DNA from: Clostridiales bacterium mt11
GTDB taxonomy: Bacteria > Bacillota > Clostridia > Tissierellales > Tepidimicrobiaceae
Reading direction: 5' to 3'
DNA length: 64,000 nucleotides
Assembly (NCBI GenBank): GCA_001282665.1
Contig: LN874948.1
Location: forward strand, 876,213 to 940,212
Below the pieces are notes generated by a model. That model saw nothing but the letters and a program-made list of their open reading frames with translations. It ran no database searches and had not been told where the DNA came from. Position numbers and translations under genes: made by a program. Each line of letters opens with the position of its first letter. The stretch's first letter is position 1. Below are positions 8,730 through 16,717 of this stretch, piece by piece.

Positions 8730-9422
8730 AGTATACACTCCTTATTTTTTAATTATTGGTTGCCAAAATACTACAACCCTTGTACATTAAAATATATTTT
8801 TCTTCACCTCCTCAAATTTCACTTATTAGATACTAAAGTGTTTCCTTTAATTTAAAAACATTAATCAACTATATGTTTATTATAAATCTTGCAAACCCTA
8901 TATTTCAACAGGTTGCCAACGTTTTCTCCAATACAATGGTAGTTTATATTCTGTTTTTTGTTAACATTATGTCTTTGATTTGGATATATATTTCTATATG
9001 GTTTAATATGTTGTATAATAGCTAAAAAATATTTCCTTTGTTAAGACTTTTGATTGTTTGAAATTAACAGATATGACAAGCTTTTTATAAAATATTTTAA
9101 AAGAATTCTGATTTTTCTCTAATAAATAAGATAAAAATCCTACGAATTCAGTATTTAAGATTATATTTTAGCATTTTTTACAAAAAGCTTAAATATTAAT
9201 ATACAATGGATAAATGGTAGAGTAAAAATCTCATATTCATATATTTCATAAGTTTAGATGATATCTTTTATTAAATTAAAACATATAAACATATATTCAT
9301 ATCTTTTTGTGTTTTATTATGGTACAATATAGAAAAACATAGATAAATTTATAACAATTTGTCAATATGTTTTTTATAACCATTACTTATAAATATGTAA
9401 AAAATGTAAAGGGGGAATGACA
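8730..9422. other. Long divergent intergenic region with repeats, no gene
   Basis: About 690 bp of very AT-rich DNA separates the divergent symporter and reductase genes. The 9-mer GGTTGCCAA occurs twice in the same orientation (8758 and 8911). An imperfect dyad with GAATTC ends spans 9103-9149. I found no ORF with a usable ribosome site and no tRNA or riboswitch. It probably holds two divergent promoters and operators. Confidence 0.5.
9320..9328 (+). promoter_or_regulatory. Extended -10 promoter for the saccharopine-dehydrogenase-like gene
   Basis: TGGTACAAT (TG-N-TACAAT) is an extended -10 element with no convincing -35. It would give a 5' leader of roughly 85 nt. Confidence 0.4.
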
Positions 9423-10598
9423 ATGTCAAAGATTGTTGTACTAGGTGGTGCTGGTGCTCAAGGATTGTTTTCCATCGAAGCACTCCTACAGAGGGATGTG
9501 TTTGATGAAATAGTAGTTGCCAGTCGAAACCTAGAACGAACCCAAGAGGTTTTAAATGAAAAGTTTAATTCTTCAAAACTAAAAGCAGCACAAGTAGATG
9601 TATTAAATAAGGATTCTCTTATGAATCTCATTAAAGATGCAGATGTAGTTGCTAATTGTACTGGACCATATTATACATTAGCTGAGCCAATTATTGATAC
9701 TGTTATTGAAGCAGGTAAAGATTATGTAGACTTCTGTGACGATATTGCAGCTCATGAAAAAATCTTTACACCTGAAAGAGAAAAACTTGCAAAAGAAAAA
9801 GGCATTCGTCTTATCGTAGGTCTAGGCTCTAGTCCAGGAACTCTACCATTAACTGTATTATATGCTTCTACTTTAATGGATGAGGTAGATGATGTTACAT
9901 TCTATTTAGCTATTAGTGATAGAGAACCAGAAGGCCCTGCGGTTCTACACCATACTATGGAAAACTTTATTGGTGGGGTTCCTGTAATTAAAGATGGCAA
10001 AAGAGCCGTAGAAAGGGATTTTGAAGGCGAAGTTTATTATGACTTTGGCGAACCTTTTGGTGTACTTCCAATTTCTAGTATTGGACATCCCGAAACATTT
10101 TCATTGCCTAGAGTACTTCCAAATATTAAAAATCTATCTATTAAACTGGGATTATATCCAATAGAAATCCAAAGAACCTTAAAAATATTAACTAAAACTG
10201 GTCTAACCAGTACAGAACCTATTGAAGTTAATGGTCAAACTATAATTCCAAGAGATGTTACTTTGACATCATTAGAAAAGATTACCCCTAGAACTGAATT
10301 ATTTGAAAACGAGCATCCAGAACCATTATCCTCTTCTGCTATTGAAATTCGAGGAAAAAAGGATGGAAATGAAATATTATTTAAAACTTTAGGATATGGA
10401 AATATGGGGCCAGCTACTGGCTATCCACTAGCAGTTGGTGCTGAAATGCTTGCTCAAGGTAAAATAGAAAAAATAGGGCTCATGGTTCCTGAAGAATGTA
10501 TTGACCCACTTCCATTTATAGCTGAGGTTGGGAAAAGAGTTCATGAAGCAGAATATGAGACTACATCAAATACAGAGATAATAACATATGTAAAATAA
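9423..10598 (+). CDS. Saccharopine dehydrogenase-like NAD(P)-binding oxidoreductase
   Basis: A 391-residue protein with an N-terminal Rossmann fold (KIVVLGGAGAQGLFSIEALL) and the Sacchrp_dh_NADP architecture, including NCTGPYYTLAEPIIDTVIEA, YVDFCDD and GLGSSPGTLPL. The family includes saccharopine reductases and related amino-acid dehydrogenases (carboxynorspermidine, lysine pathways). No lysine genes are nearby, so the substrate is unknown. ATG 9423 is 7 bp from GGGGG (9411-9415); ATG 9417 is only 1 bp away and unlikely. The gene is monocistronic, with a strong terminator downstream, and divergent from the symporter. Confidence 0.8.
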   Translation: MSKIVVLGGAGAQGLFSIEALLQRDVFDEIVVASRNLERTQEVLNEKFNSSKLKAAQVDVLNKDSLMNLIKDADVVANCTGPYYTLAEPIIDTVIEAGKDYVDFCDDIAAHEKIFTPEREKLAKEKGIRLIVGLGSSPGTLPLTVLYASTLMDEVDDVTFYLAISDREPEGPAVLHHTMENFIGGVPVIKDGKRAVERDFEGEVYYDFGEPFGVLPISSIGHPETFSLPRVLPNIKNLSIKLGLYPIEIQRTLKILTKTGLTSTEPIEVNGQTIIPRDVTLTSLEKITPRTELFENEHPEPLSSSAIEIRGKKDGNEILFKTLGYGNMGPATGYPLAVGAEMLAQGKIEKIGLMVPEECIDPLPFIAEVGKRVHEAEYETTSNTEIITYVK

Positions 10599-10628
10599 AA
10601 CAGAGAATAATTAAATAGTATTCTCCTA

Positions 10629-10682
10629 ATTAGGCAGCCTTAGTTAGATATCCTATCTAATTAAGGCTGCCTAATCTTTTTA
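10629..10682 (+). terminator. Strong rho-independent terminator
   Basis: Long arms starting at ATTAGGCAGCCTTAG (from 10629) and ending at 10675 pair almost perfectly around TCC, with CTTTTTAT following. It closes the reductase gene. Confidence 0.9.
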
Positions 10683-10749
10683 TAATCCCTTATGAATATA
10701 AAAAACATAAATCCTTTTATATTTTAAACTTATTAACTATTAAATATGA

Positions 10750-10755
10750 TATAAT
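10750..10755 (+). promoter_or_regulatory. Putative -10 box of the membrane J-protein gene set
   Basis: A TATAAT hexamer 31 bp before the first ATG and downstream of the terminator. The -35 position is poor (AACTTA). Confidence 0.35.
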
Positions 10756-10785
10756 TGTTAAAATAGCATTAAGAGGTGATATATA

Positions 10786-11355
10786 ATGAAGAAAAATCGT
10801 GGTAAGTATATATTTTTATCCGTCATAGGAGTGTTATGCCTTTTATTAATACTCAATCTTAATAAGATCAAATTTATGTTTAGTATGCTAAAAAGCTTTA
10901 ATGAAGTGAATAGTGGTGGGTATGAGGACTTAAATGATAGGGACAGTTTAGAATCCACAGAAAATCCCTTATTAAATATAATTAATGAAGAAACTGCGGA
11001 TAATACTGATGATGAATCTTTTATAAATATGGCATCTGATTATAATGATAAAATTGAGTTATTACAAAAAGATTATGAAGCTAAATTGGATAGTCTTATT
11101 AAATTAGGCTATGAAGAATATAAGTCTGGAGATATATCCAATGCTAAACTTGCAAACAAATATATGAATGAGGGAAGTAGATTAGAAAAAAGATGTGATG
11201 AAGATTTTAATCTCATGGTTAAAGAATTGGAAAAGGAATTAAAGGATAATGGCTATGATACTTCTGTCATTAAGGACTTAAAGGAATATTATGCTTCTTA
11301 TAAGGAAGCTAAACTAAATGAATTGGTGGAAAAAGCTAAAGAACATATGAATTAA
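10786..11355 (+). CDS. Membrane-anchored coiled-coil protein of unknown function
   Basis: A 189-residue protein I do not recognise as a named family. Residues 1-7 are basic, followed by one transmembrane helix or uncleaved signal (YIFLSVIGVLCLLLILNLN). An acidic Asp/Asn/Glu-rich linker follows (about residues 45-80), and then a highly charged helical region likely to form a coiled coil. No Cys motif or catalytic signature is visible. GAGGTG precedes the ATG. It is the first of three small membrane-protein genes on the plus strand (with the J-protein and zinc-ribbon genes), so a shared envelope or chaperone role is possible. Confidence 0.75.
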   Translation: MKKNRGKYIFLSVIGVLCLLLILNLNKIKFMFSMLKSFNEVNSGGYEDLNDRDSLESTENPLLNIINEETADNTDDESFINMASDYNDKIELLQKDYEAKLDSLIKLGYEEYKSGDISNAKLANKYMNEGSRLEKRCDEDFNLMVKELEKELKDNGYDTSVIKDLKEYYASYKEAKLNELVEKAKEHMN

Positions 11356-11394
11356 GAAAAACACAAAATAACAATGTTTAGGAGTTAATACCAT

Positions 11395-12183
11395 ATGAAT
11401 ATACTAAAAAAGATAACTGGAAAGTGTTTATATGCTATTACCAAATTAATATCTGGGATATTTACTGTTTTGATAACCATCATAGAAACTATAGTCACAT
11501 TTGTAAGAAATATTGCAGTAGGGTTTGCTGCATTAATAGGCATGGGGGGTTGCTTGTTAATCTTTATGATAGCAGGACCTATAGGACTTGCTCTATTACT
11601 GAACCCTGCTGTCCTTTTGATTGTATTATTCTTTGTGGTATTTCCAATACTTGGAACTCAGTTTGTCTCCTATTTAAAATATTTAAAGTATACTCTAACC
11701 GAATATCTCTATGATAGAGCTAATTATCTTATCCATGGCACCATATATCAATTTGAGACTTTTGATGAATACAAAGCTAGATATAAAAATATGGAATACG
11801 ATAGAAAAAGGAAAGAACAGCAACGTAAACAAGCTGAGCAGCAAAGAGAATGGGAAGAAATGTTTAGACAGTGGAATGAATACCAAGGCTCACAAAGAGG
11901 AAACAATCAGTGGTATGGTCAAGGCAACTCTTATGGTAATAGAGAGCCCTATGTAAATCCAGCTACTGAATTTAAAAGTAAATATGAAAAAAGCTGTAAT
12001 ATATTAGGTGTTGGATATAATGCAGATAAATATGAAATAAAATTAGCCTATAGGAAAAAAGCAAAGGAATATCATCCAGATTTAAATAAATCACCTGATG
12101 CAACAAGGATGTTTCAAGAAGTAAATAATGCCTATGAGTTTTTAAATGATGATAATATAAATAGGTATAAGAATATAAATTAG
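11395..12183 (+). CDS. Membrane-anchored DnaJ-domain protein
   Basis: A 262-residue protein. The N-terminal 100 residues hold two or three hydrophobic segments (around 13-45, 45-70 and 72-92). A charged, Gln/Arg-rich and Asn/Gly-rich linker follows (about 125-195). The C-terminus is a J domain (about 199-256) with intact HPD at 227-229 and conserved AYRKKAKEYHPDLNK and F-EVNNAYEFLND. J domains stimulate Hsp70 (DnaK) ATPase; here the domain should face the cytoplasm at the membrane. There is no zinc-finger or C-terminal substrate domain, so this is not DnaJ itself. It is flanked by two other small membrane-protein genes. Confidence 0.88.
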   Translation: MNILKKITGKCLYAITKLISGIFTVLITIIETIVTFVRNIAVGFAALIGMGGCLLIFMIAGPIGLALLLNPAVLLIVLFFVVFPILGTQFVSYLKYLKYTLTEYLYDRANYLIHGTIYQFETFDEYKARYKNMEYDRKRKEQQRKQAEQQREWEEMFRQWNEYQGSQRGNNQWYGQGNSYGNREPYVNPATEFKSKYEKSCNILGVGYNADKYEIKLAYRKKAKEYHPDLNKSPDATRMFQEVNNAYEFLNDDNINRYKNIN

Positions 12184-12199
12184 AGAGAGGGTCTTATTT

Positions 12200-12592
12200 A
12201 TGAATTGGCTAAAAAAATTTATGCTAGGTAGATATGGTCCAGATCAATTGTCATTCGTACTATTGATAGTTGCTGTTTTCATTTCTATTTTATCAAGATT
12301 TTTAAATAGCCAGATACTAGCTATACTCTATATAGTCACCATAGGGGTAGTTATATACAGAATGTTTTCTAAGGATTTATCGAAAAGATATCAGGAGAAT
12401 GTTAAGTTTTTAAACAAGTGGAATTATATAAAAGGAAAGGTAAATGGCAAATTTAATAGGATAAAGGGATTGAAAGATTATAAATATTTTAAATGCGTTA
12501 ATTGTAAACAAACCCTTCGTGTACCAAGAGGAAAAGGAAAAATCTCTATTACCTGCCCTAAATGTAAAACTGTAATGGCTAAGAAGAGTTAA
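12200..12592 (+). CDS. Small membrane protein with C-terminal zinc ribbon
   Basis: A 130-residue protein with two adjacent hydrophobic helices (about residues 17-55) and a basic cytoplasmic tail ending in a zinc ribbon: CVNC (x18) CPKC. The family is common but uncharacterised in Firmicutes. GAGAGG is 11 bp before the ATG, and the J-protein stop is 16 bp upstream, so the two genes are co-transcribed and end at the shared terminator at 12614-12650. The zinc ribbon could bind protein or nucleic acid; function is unknown. Confidence 0.8.
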   Translation: MNWLKKFMLGRYGPDQLSFVLLIVAVFISILSRFLNSQILAILYIVTIGVVIYRMFSKDLSKRYQENVKFLNKWNYIKGKVNGKFNRIKGLKDYKYFKCVNCKQTLRVPRGKGKISITCPKCKTVMAKKS

Positions 12593-12613
12593 AAAGAAGA
12601 TTATATAAATTAC

Positions 12614-12650
12614 AAAAGGTTGCTGCTATTACCCATAGCAGCAACCTTTT
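12614..12650. terminator. Bidirectional terminator between convergent genes
   Basis: AAAAGGTTGCTGCTAT and its perfect complement ATAGCAGCAACCTTTT flank a 5-base loop; both strands show T-tracts. It serves the zinc-ribbon gene (+) and transketolase (-). Confidence 0.92.
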
Positions 12651-12657
12651 ATTTTAA

Positions 12658-14637
12658 TTAAATTTCAAATGATTTGTATTGTTTAACGATATTTTCTGGA
12701 TTAAATCCTAATTCCTTAATCAATTGTTCTCCATTCCCTGATTTACCAAAATCATCAATGGATATTGTCTTACCTTCTGTACCTATATATCTTTCCCAAC
12801 CAAAGGAGCTTCCCGCCTCAACTGCTAATCTTTTCTTTATATTAGGATTTAATACTGAGTCCTTATATTCCTTAGTCTGACTTTCAAATAGTTCCCAACT
12901 TGGCATACTTACTACATCTACATGGATACCTTCTTCTTCTAACTTCTTCTGTGCCTCTATTGCTATATGAACTTCAGAACCTGTTGCTATTAAAATTCCT
13001 TCAGCTGGTCTATTCGATTTAGATATAATATATGCTCCTCTTTTTACACCACTATAGTTAACACCTTCTAATATTGGCACATCCTGTCTTCCCAATATTA
13101 GTGCAGTAGGTCTATCTAATTTTTCAACTGCTAACTTCCACGCATATATGGTTTCATTTCCGTCAGCTGGTCTTATAACGTCTATACCAGGCATTACCCT
13201 TAAGGATGCTAAATGTTCTATTGGTTGATGGGTAGGACCGTCTTGTCCTACTGCTACGCTGTCATGGGTAAATATATATATTACTGGTGTTCCCATTAAA
13301 GCAGATAATCTAATGGCCGATCTCATATAGTCAGAGAATACTAAGAAAGTACCACAGTATCCACGCACTCCCCCATGTAGTGTTACACCATTACATATAC
13401 ATGCCATAGCAAATTCTCTAACACCAAAGTGCATATTTGATCCTTCAAAATCATCTTTGTCCACAAAAGTGCTATCTTCAATAGTAGTCTTGTTTGATGA
13501 AGCTAAATCAGCAGAACCACCAAACAACTTAGGATATATTTTAAATATGCTATTTAAAGCTTTTCCTGAAGCAGTTCTAGTTGCCACTTTTCCTTCTTGA
13601 TATACTGGCATATCTTCTACGGGAATTTCTACCTTATTAGCAATAATGTCGGTTAATTCCTTTGATAACTCTGGGTACTCAGCCTTATATCCTTCAAATA
13701 AATCATTCCATTCCTCTTCTGCTTTAACCCCTTCTGTCATTACAGAGCTTACATATTCTTTAACCTCTGATGGCACAAAGAACTTTTCACCATATTTCCA
13801 ACTATATTCGGACTTAATCAATTTAACTTCTTCTTCACCTACTGGATTGCTGTGAATCTTTGAAGTCCCTTGAAAACTTGGTGAACCATATCCAATAATG
13901 TTTTTAACCTCTATTAAAGTTGGTTTCTCATCCTGTTTTTTTGCTAAAGTAATTGCTTCATAAACTTTATCTATATCATTTCCATCATCAACTAATATAG
14001 TATTCCAGCCTAATGATTCAAATTTTCTTAATGTATTTTCCGAAAAAGAGTAATCTATGCTTCCATCGGAGCTTACATTATTTGAATCATAAAGTACAAT
14101 TAATTTTCCAAGTCCTAAATGTCCTGCTAAAGATGCTGCTTCATTGGCAACCCCTTCCATTAAGTCTCCATCTCCACATATTGTATAGGTATAATGATCT
14201 ACAATCGGGAAGCCTTTTCTATTATACTTTTCTGCTAGATGTCTTTCTGCTATTGCAAATCCCACTGTCATTGCAAGTCCTTGTCCTAATGGTCCTGTCG
14301 TAGCTTCTACTCCAGGTGTTACACCTACCTCTGGATGTCCCGGTGTTCTACTATCCATCGTCCTAAATTTCTTTAAATCCTCTATAGTCAAATCATAGCC
14401 AAAAACATGTAATAAACTATATAATAATGGAGAACCATGACCTGATGTTAATATAAACCTATCTCTATTAAACCAATTCGGATTTTTAGGGTTGTGTTTC
14501 ATAAAATATTTCCAAAGGGTATATGCCATTGGTGCTGATCCTAATGGCATCCCCAAATGTCCATGATTTGCATTTTCCACACTATCAATACATAATAATC
14601 TAAGGGTATCTATAGATAACTGATCAATTCTTTCCAT
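12658..14637 (-). CDS. tkt: Transketolase (full length)
   Basis: A 659-residue single-chain transketolase. The TPP motif is in the N-terminal third (GDGDLMEGVANEAASLAGHL ... DSNNVSSDG); other signatures are TSGHGSPLLYSLLHVFGYD, HFGVREFAMA and THDSVAVGQDGPTHQPIEHL. The enzyme interconverts xylulose-5-P, ribose-5-P, sedoheptulose-7-P and fructose-6-P/erythrose-4-P. It is the last gene of a PTS operon, 27 bp after the IIC gene, with GGAGG 8 bp before the ATG. The coupling suggests that the imported sugar phosphate enters the pentose phosphate pathway. The convergent terminator at 12614-12650 follows. Confidence 0.95.
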   Translation of the reverse strand: MERIDQLSIDTLRLLCIDSVENANHGHLGMPLGSAPMAYTLWKYFMKHNPKNPNWFNRDRFILTSGHGSPLLYSLLHVFGYDLTIEDLKKFRTMDSRTPGHPEVGVTPGVEATTGPLGQGLAMTVGFAIAERHLAEKYNRKGFPIVDHYTYTICGDGDLMEGVANEAASLAGHLGLGKLIVLYDSNNVSSDGSIDYSFSENTLRKFESLGWNTILVDDGNDIDKVYEAITLAKKQDEKPTLIEVKNIIGYGSPSFQGTSKIHSNPVGEEEVKLIKSEYSWKYGEKFFVPSEVKEYVSSVMTEGVKAEEEWNDLFEGYKAEYPELSKELTDIIANKVEIPVEDMPVYQEGKVATRTASGKALNSIFKIYPKLFGGSADLASSNKTTIEDSTFVDKDDFEGSNMHFGVREFAMACICNGVTLHGGVRGYCGTFLVFSDYMRSAIRLSALMGTPVIYIFTHDSVAVGQDGPTHQPIEHLASLRVMPGIDVIRPADGNETIYAWKLAVEKLDRPTALILGRQDVPILEGVNYSGVKRGAYIISKSNRPAEGILIATGSEVHIAIEAQKKLEEEGIHVDVVSMPSWELFESQTKEYKDSVLNPNIKKRLAVEAGSSFGWERYIGTEGKTISIDDFGKSGNGEQLIKELGFNPENIVKQYKSFEI

Positions 14638-14664
14638 ATCTTTTCCTCCTATGTCTATTGTTTT

Positions 14665-15933
14665 TTATTTTGTAAATAGTCTACCTATATAATAGATAAT
14701 CAATCCTACTGCATTAAAATCTGTTTCTGGGAAAGCTGTTCCTCTTAAGCCTATATCAGCCATTATTGGGTATATCATAGCTGGGCCTACTGCAATTAAT
14801 ATTCCAACAATAAAGCTTCCAAGTATACAACCTTTCCATCCACCAGTTGCATTCCCAAATACTCCTGCTGTAGCACCTATGAAAAAATATGGAACGGCAA
14901 CGGGTATTATAACGGGTAATCCTAATAATCCAAATATTACCATACAAAGCAATCCACCTAAGTAACTGGATAGGAATCCAAGTATAGTTGCCTTTGGTGC
15001 AAATGCAAATACTACTGGGCAATCTAATGCTGGTTTTGCATTAGGTATCAGTTTTTCCGATATCCCTACAAAAGCATCTACAATTTCACCTAGTAGCATC
15101 CTAACACCTGTAATTATTACATAGAGTGCTCCTGAAAATGTTAATCCTTGGAATAATGGATATACTAGCCAATTTACTCCTCCAGATAATTCCTCTACAT
15201 ATGTTTTACCTGATGCAATTGCTGATATGTAAAAGAATATTATCATAGTTAAACTTACACCTACTACATAGTCTTCAAATATTGATAACCAAGAAGGTAG
15301 ATTGATATTTTCTGTGCTTTCTTCAGGAGTTCCCACTTTTGATCCAATCCAACCAGATAGAGAATATCCCAATGTTACATAATGCCCCATAGCTATATCA
15401 TCGCTGCCTGTCACTTTTCTCATATATGGCTGAGCTATTGCTGGGAAAATTGCTGCACAAATACCTAATATAATTCCTCCCAATACGGCTATTACTCCAT
15501 TTGATACCCCTAGAGCTTTCATCATTACCGTTATTAGAGCTGCTAAATACAGATTATGTTGTCCAGTAAGGAATATATATTTAAATCTACTTATTCTAGC
15601 AAATAGAAGATTAAATAGAAATCCTAATGCCATTACCAATGACACTACCGTACCAAACTTATCTTGAGCCAATGCTGTAACTGCTTCTGCTAAAGGTAAT
15701 ACGCCTTCCAATCCAAAGCCTTTACTAAATAAGGCTTGAAAGCTATCTAATGCTGTAACTGCTGCACCAGAACCAATAGTAAATATTAAAAATCCAACAA
15801 TAGTTTTTAGCGTTCCTTTAATAACTTCATTTGCAGCTTTCTTTTGAAGGGTTAGACCAATTAATGCCATTAAACCTACTAAAATAGCTGCTGAACCCAA
15901 CAAGTCATAAACTATTACTTTCAAAACTCCCAT
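14665..15933 (-). CDS. PTS EIIC, UlaA/SgaT (ascorbate) family
   Basis: A 422-residue membrane transporter subunit with about 11 hydrophobic segments. Diagnostic UlaA-family stretches are GLTLQKKAANEVIKGTLKTI, LTGQHNLYLAALI, YVTLGYSLSGWIGSKVG, NAKPALDCPVVFAFAPKATI and GATAGVFGNATGGWKGC. UlaA members carry L-ascorbate or other, often unidentified, sugars and pentitols. It sits between IIB and transketolase in one operon. No ulaDEFG-type catabolic genes are near, so ascorbate itself is doubtful. Confidence 0.9.
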   Translation of the reverse strand: MGVLKVIVYDLLGSAAILVGLMALIGLTLQKKAANEVIKGTLKTIVGFLIFTIGSGAAVTALDSFQALFSKGFGLEGVLPLAEAVTALAQDKFGTVVSLVMALGFLFNLLFARISRFKYIFLTGQHNLYLAALITVMMKALGVSNGVIAVLGGIILGICAAIFPAIAQPYMRKVTGSDDIAMGHYVTLGYSLSGWIGSKVGTPEESTENINLPSWLSIFEDYVVGVSLTMIIFFYISAIASGKTYVEELSGGVNWLVYPLFQGLTFSGALYVIITGVRMLLGEIVDAFVGISEKLIPNAKPALDCPVVFAFAPKATILGFLSSYLGGLLCMVIFGLLGLPVIIPVAVPYFFIGATAGVFGNATGGWKGCILGSFIVGILIAVGPAMIYPIMADIGLRGTAFPETDFNAVGLIIYYIGRLFTK

Positions 15934-15963
15934 ATCAATTCCTCCTTATTATAATATTTAAAA

Positions 15964-16242
15964 TTACTCTACCTCTTCAAAAAATTTCTCTAGCTTTTCT
16001 TTTATTTCCTCCTTATCCATTAGATTGTTAATGCCAATTATATATTTACCTTGGTCCTCCAACTCTGCTGCCAAATCTGCCATTGTTATTAACAGATCTC
16101 CCTTAAATGTACGCACTGCAGATAATTCATCATGCAGCACCTTTAAATCAAAACCATTTTCTTTTACCACCTGCTCTACCTTAATCTTTAACATCATACT
16201 GCTTCCCATGCCTGTCCTACATGTTACCAATGCGGTTTTCAT
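15964..16242 (-). CDS. PTS EIIB, UlaB/SgaB family
   Basis: A 92-residue cytoplasmic phosphocarrier with the phospho-Cys loop VTCRTGMGSSMM (C8). It receives phosphate from the IIA encoded just upstream and phosphorylates the sugar brought in by the UlaA-like IIC. ATG 16242 is 10 bp from AAAGGA; an ATG at 16248 overlaps the IIA stop as ATGA but leaves only 4 bp to the site. The two genes are nearly contiguous and probably coupled. Confidence 0.88.
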   Translation of the reverse strand: MKTALVTCRTGMGSSMMLKIKVEQVVKENGFDLKVLHDELSAVRTFKGDLLITMADLAAELEDQGKYIIGINNLMDKEEIKEKLEKFFEEVE

Positions 16243-16244
16243 TA

Positions 16245-16694
16245 TCATTCATTCCTTTCTTTAATATAATTTAAAATTTCATGTTTATCTTTTGCAGTTT
16301 CTAATAATCGATTAAAATGTTCATCGTCTAGTATTTCTGCCAACTCCGACATCACTTCAATATGCTGATCACTATTAACTGCACTTAAGCAAAAAATATA
16401 TTTTACAGGATCGTTTTGCTCATTACCAAAGAAAATAGGTGTGGATAAAATTACTATACTTAATCCTGATCTTATAGCTCCTTCTTCTGGCCTTGCATGG
16501 GGCAAAGCGATATTCTTCGTTACAACTATGTATGGACCAAATTCATTTAAAGAGTCTATCATAGCATCTATATATCTATTTTCAACTATTCCAGCATCAT
16601 AAAGTAATTTTCCAGAAAACCGTATTGCTTCTTCTCTATTCTTTACAGCCACGTCAGTGGCAATTAAATCTTCTGAAATAATTTTATCTAGCAT
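16245..16694 (-). CDS. PTS EIIA, fructose/mannitol (EIIA_2) family
   Basis: A 149-residue EIIA with active-site His66 in KNIALPHARPEEG and the conserved FFGNEQNDPVKYIFCLSAVN segment. It accepts phosphate from HPr and passes it to the IIB encoded by the next gene. GAGGG is 7 bp before ATG 16694; an upstream in-frame ATG at 16715 has no ribosome site. It lies directly downstream of the regulator gene, which carries a homologous IIA domain of its own. Confidence 0.9.
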   Translation of the reverse strand: MLDKIISEDLIATDVAVKNREEAIRFSGKLLYDAGIVENRYIDAMIDSLNEFGPYIVVTKNIALPHARPEEGAIRSGLSIVILSTPIFFGNEQNDPVKYIFCLSAVNSDQHIEVMSELAEILDDEHFNRLLETAKDKHEILNYIKERNE

Positions 16695-16717
16695 GGCACA
16701 ACCCTCAACTTTCATAA

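Noticed and set aside
8740..8800. A 12-codon minus-strand ORF (MYKGCSILATNN) before the symporter
   Set aside because: The nearest GGAGG is 19 bp from its ATG and there is no sign of coding constraint.
9103..9149. Imperfect dyad with GAATTC ends as a terminator
   Set aside because: No gene ends nearby and there is no clear T-run; listed only as a repeat in the intergenic region.
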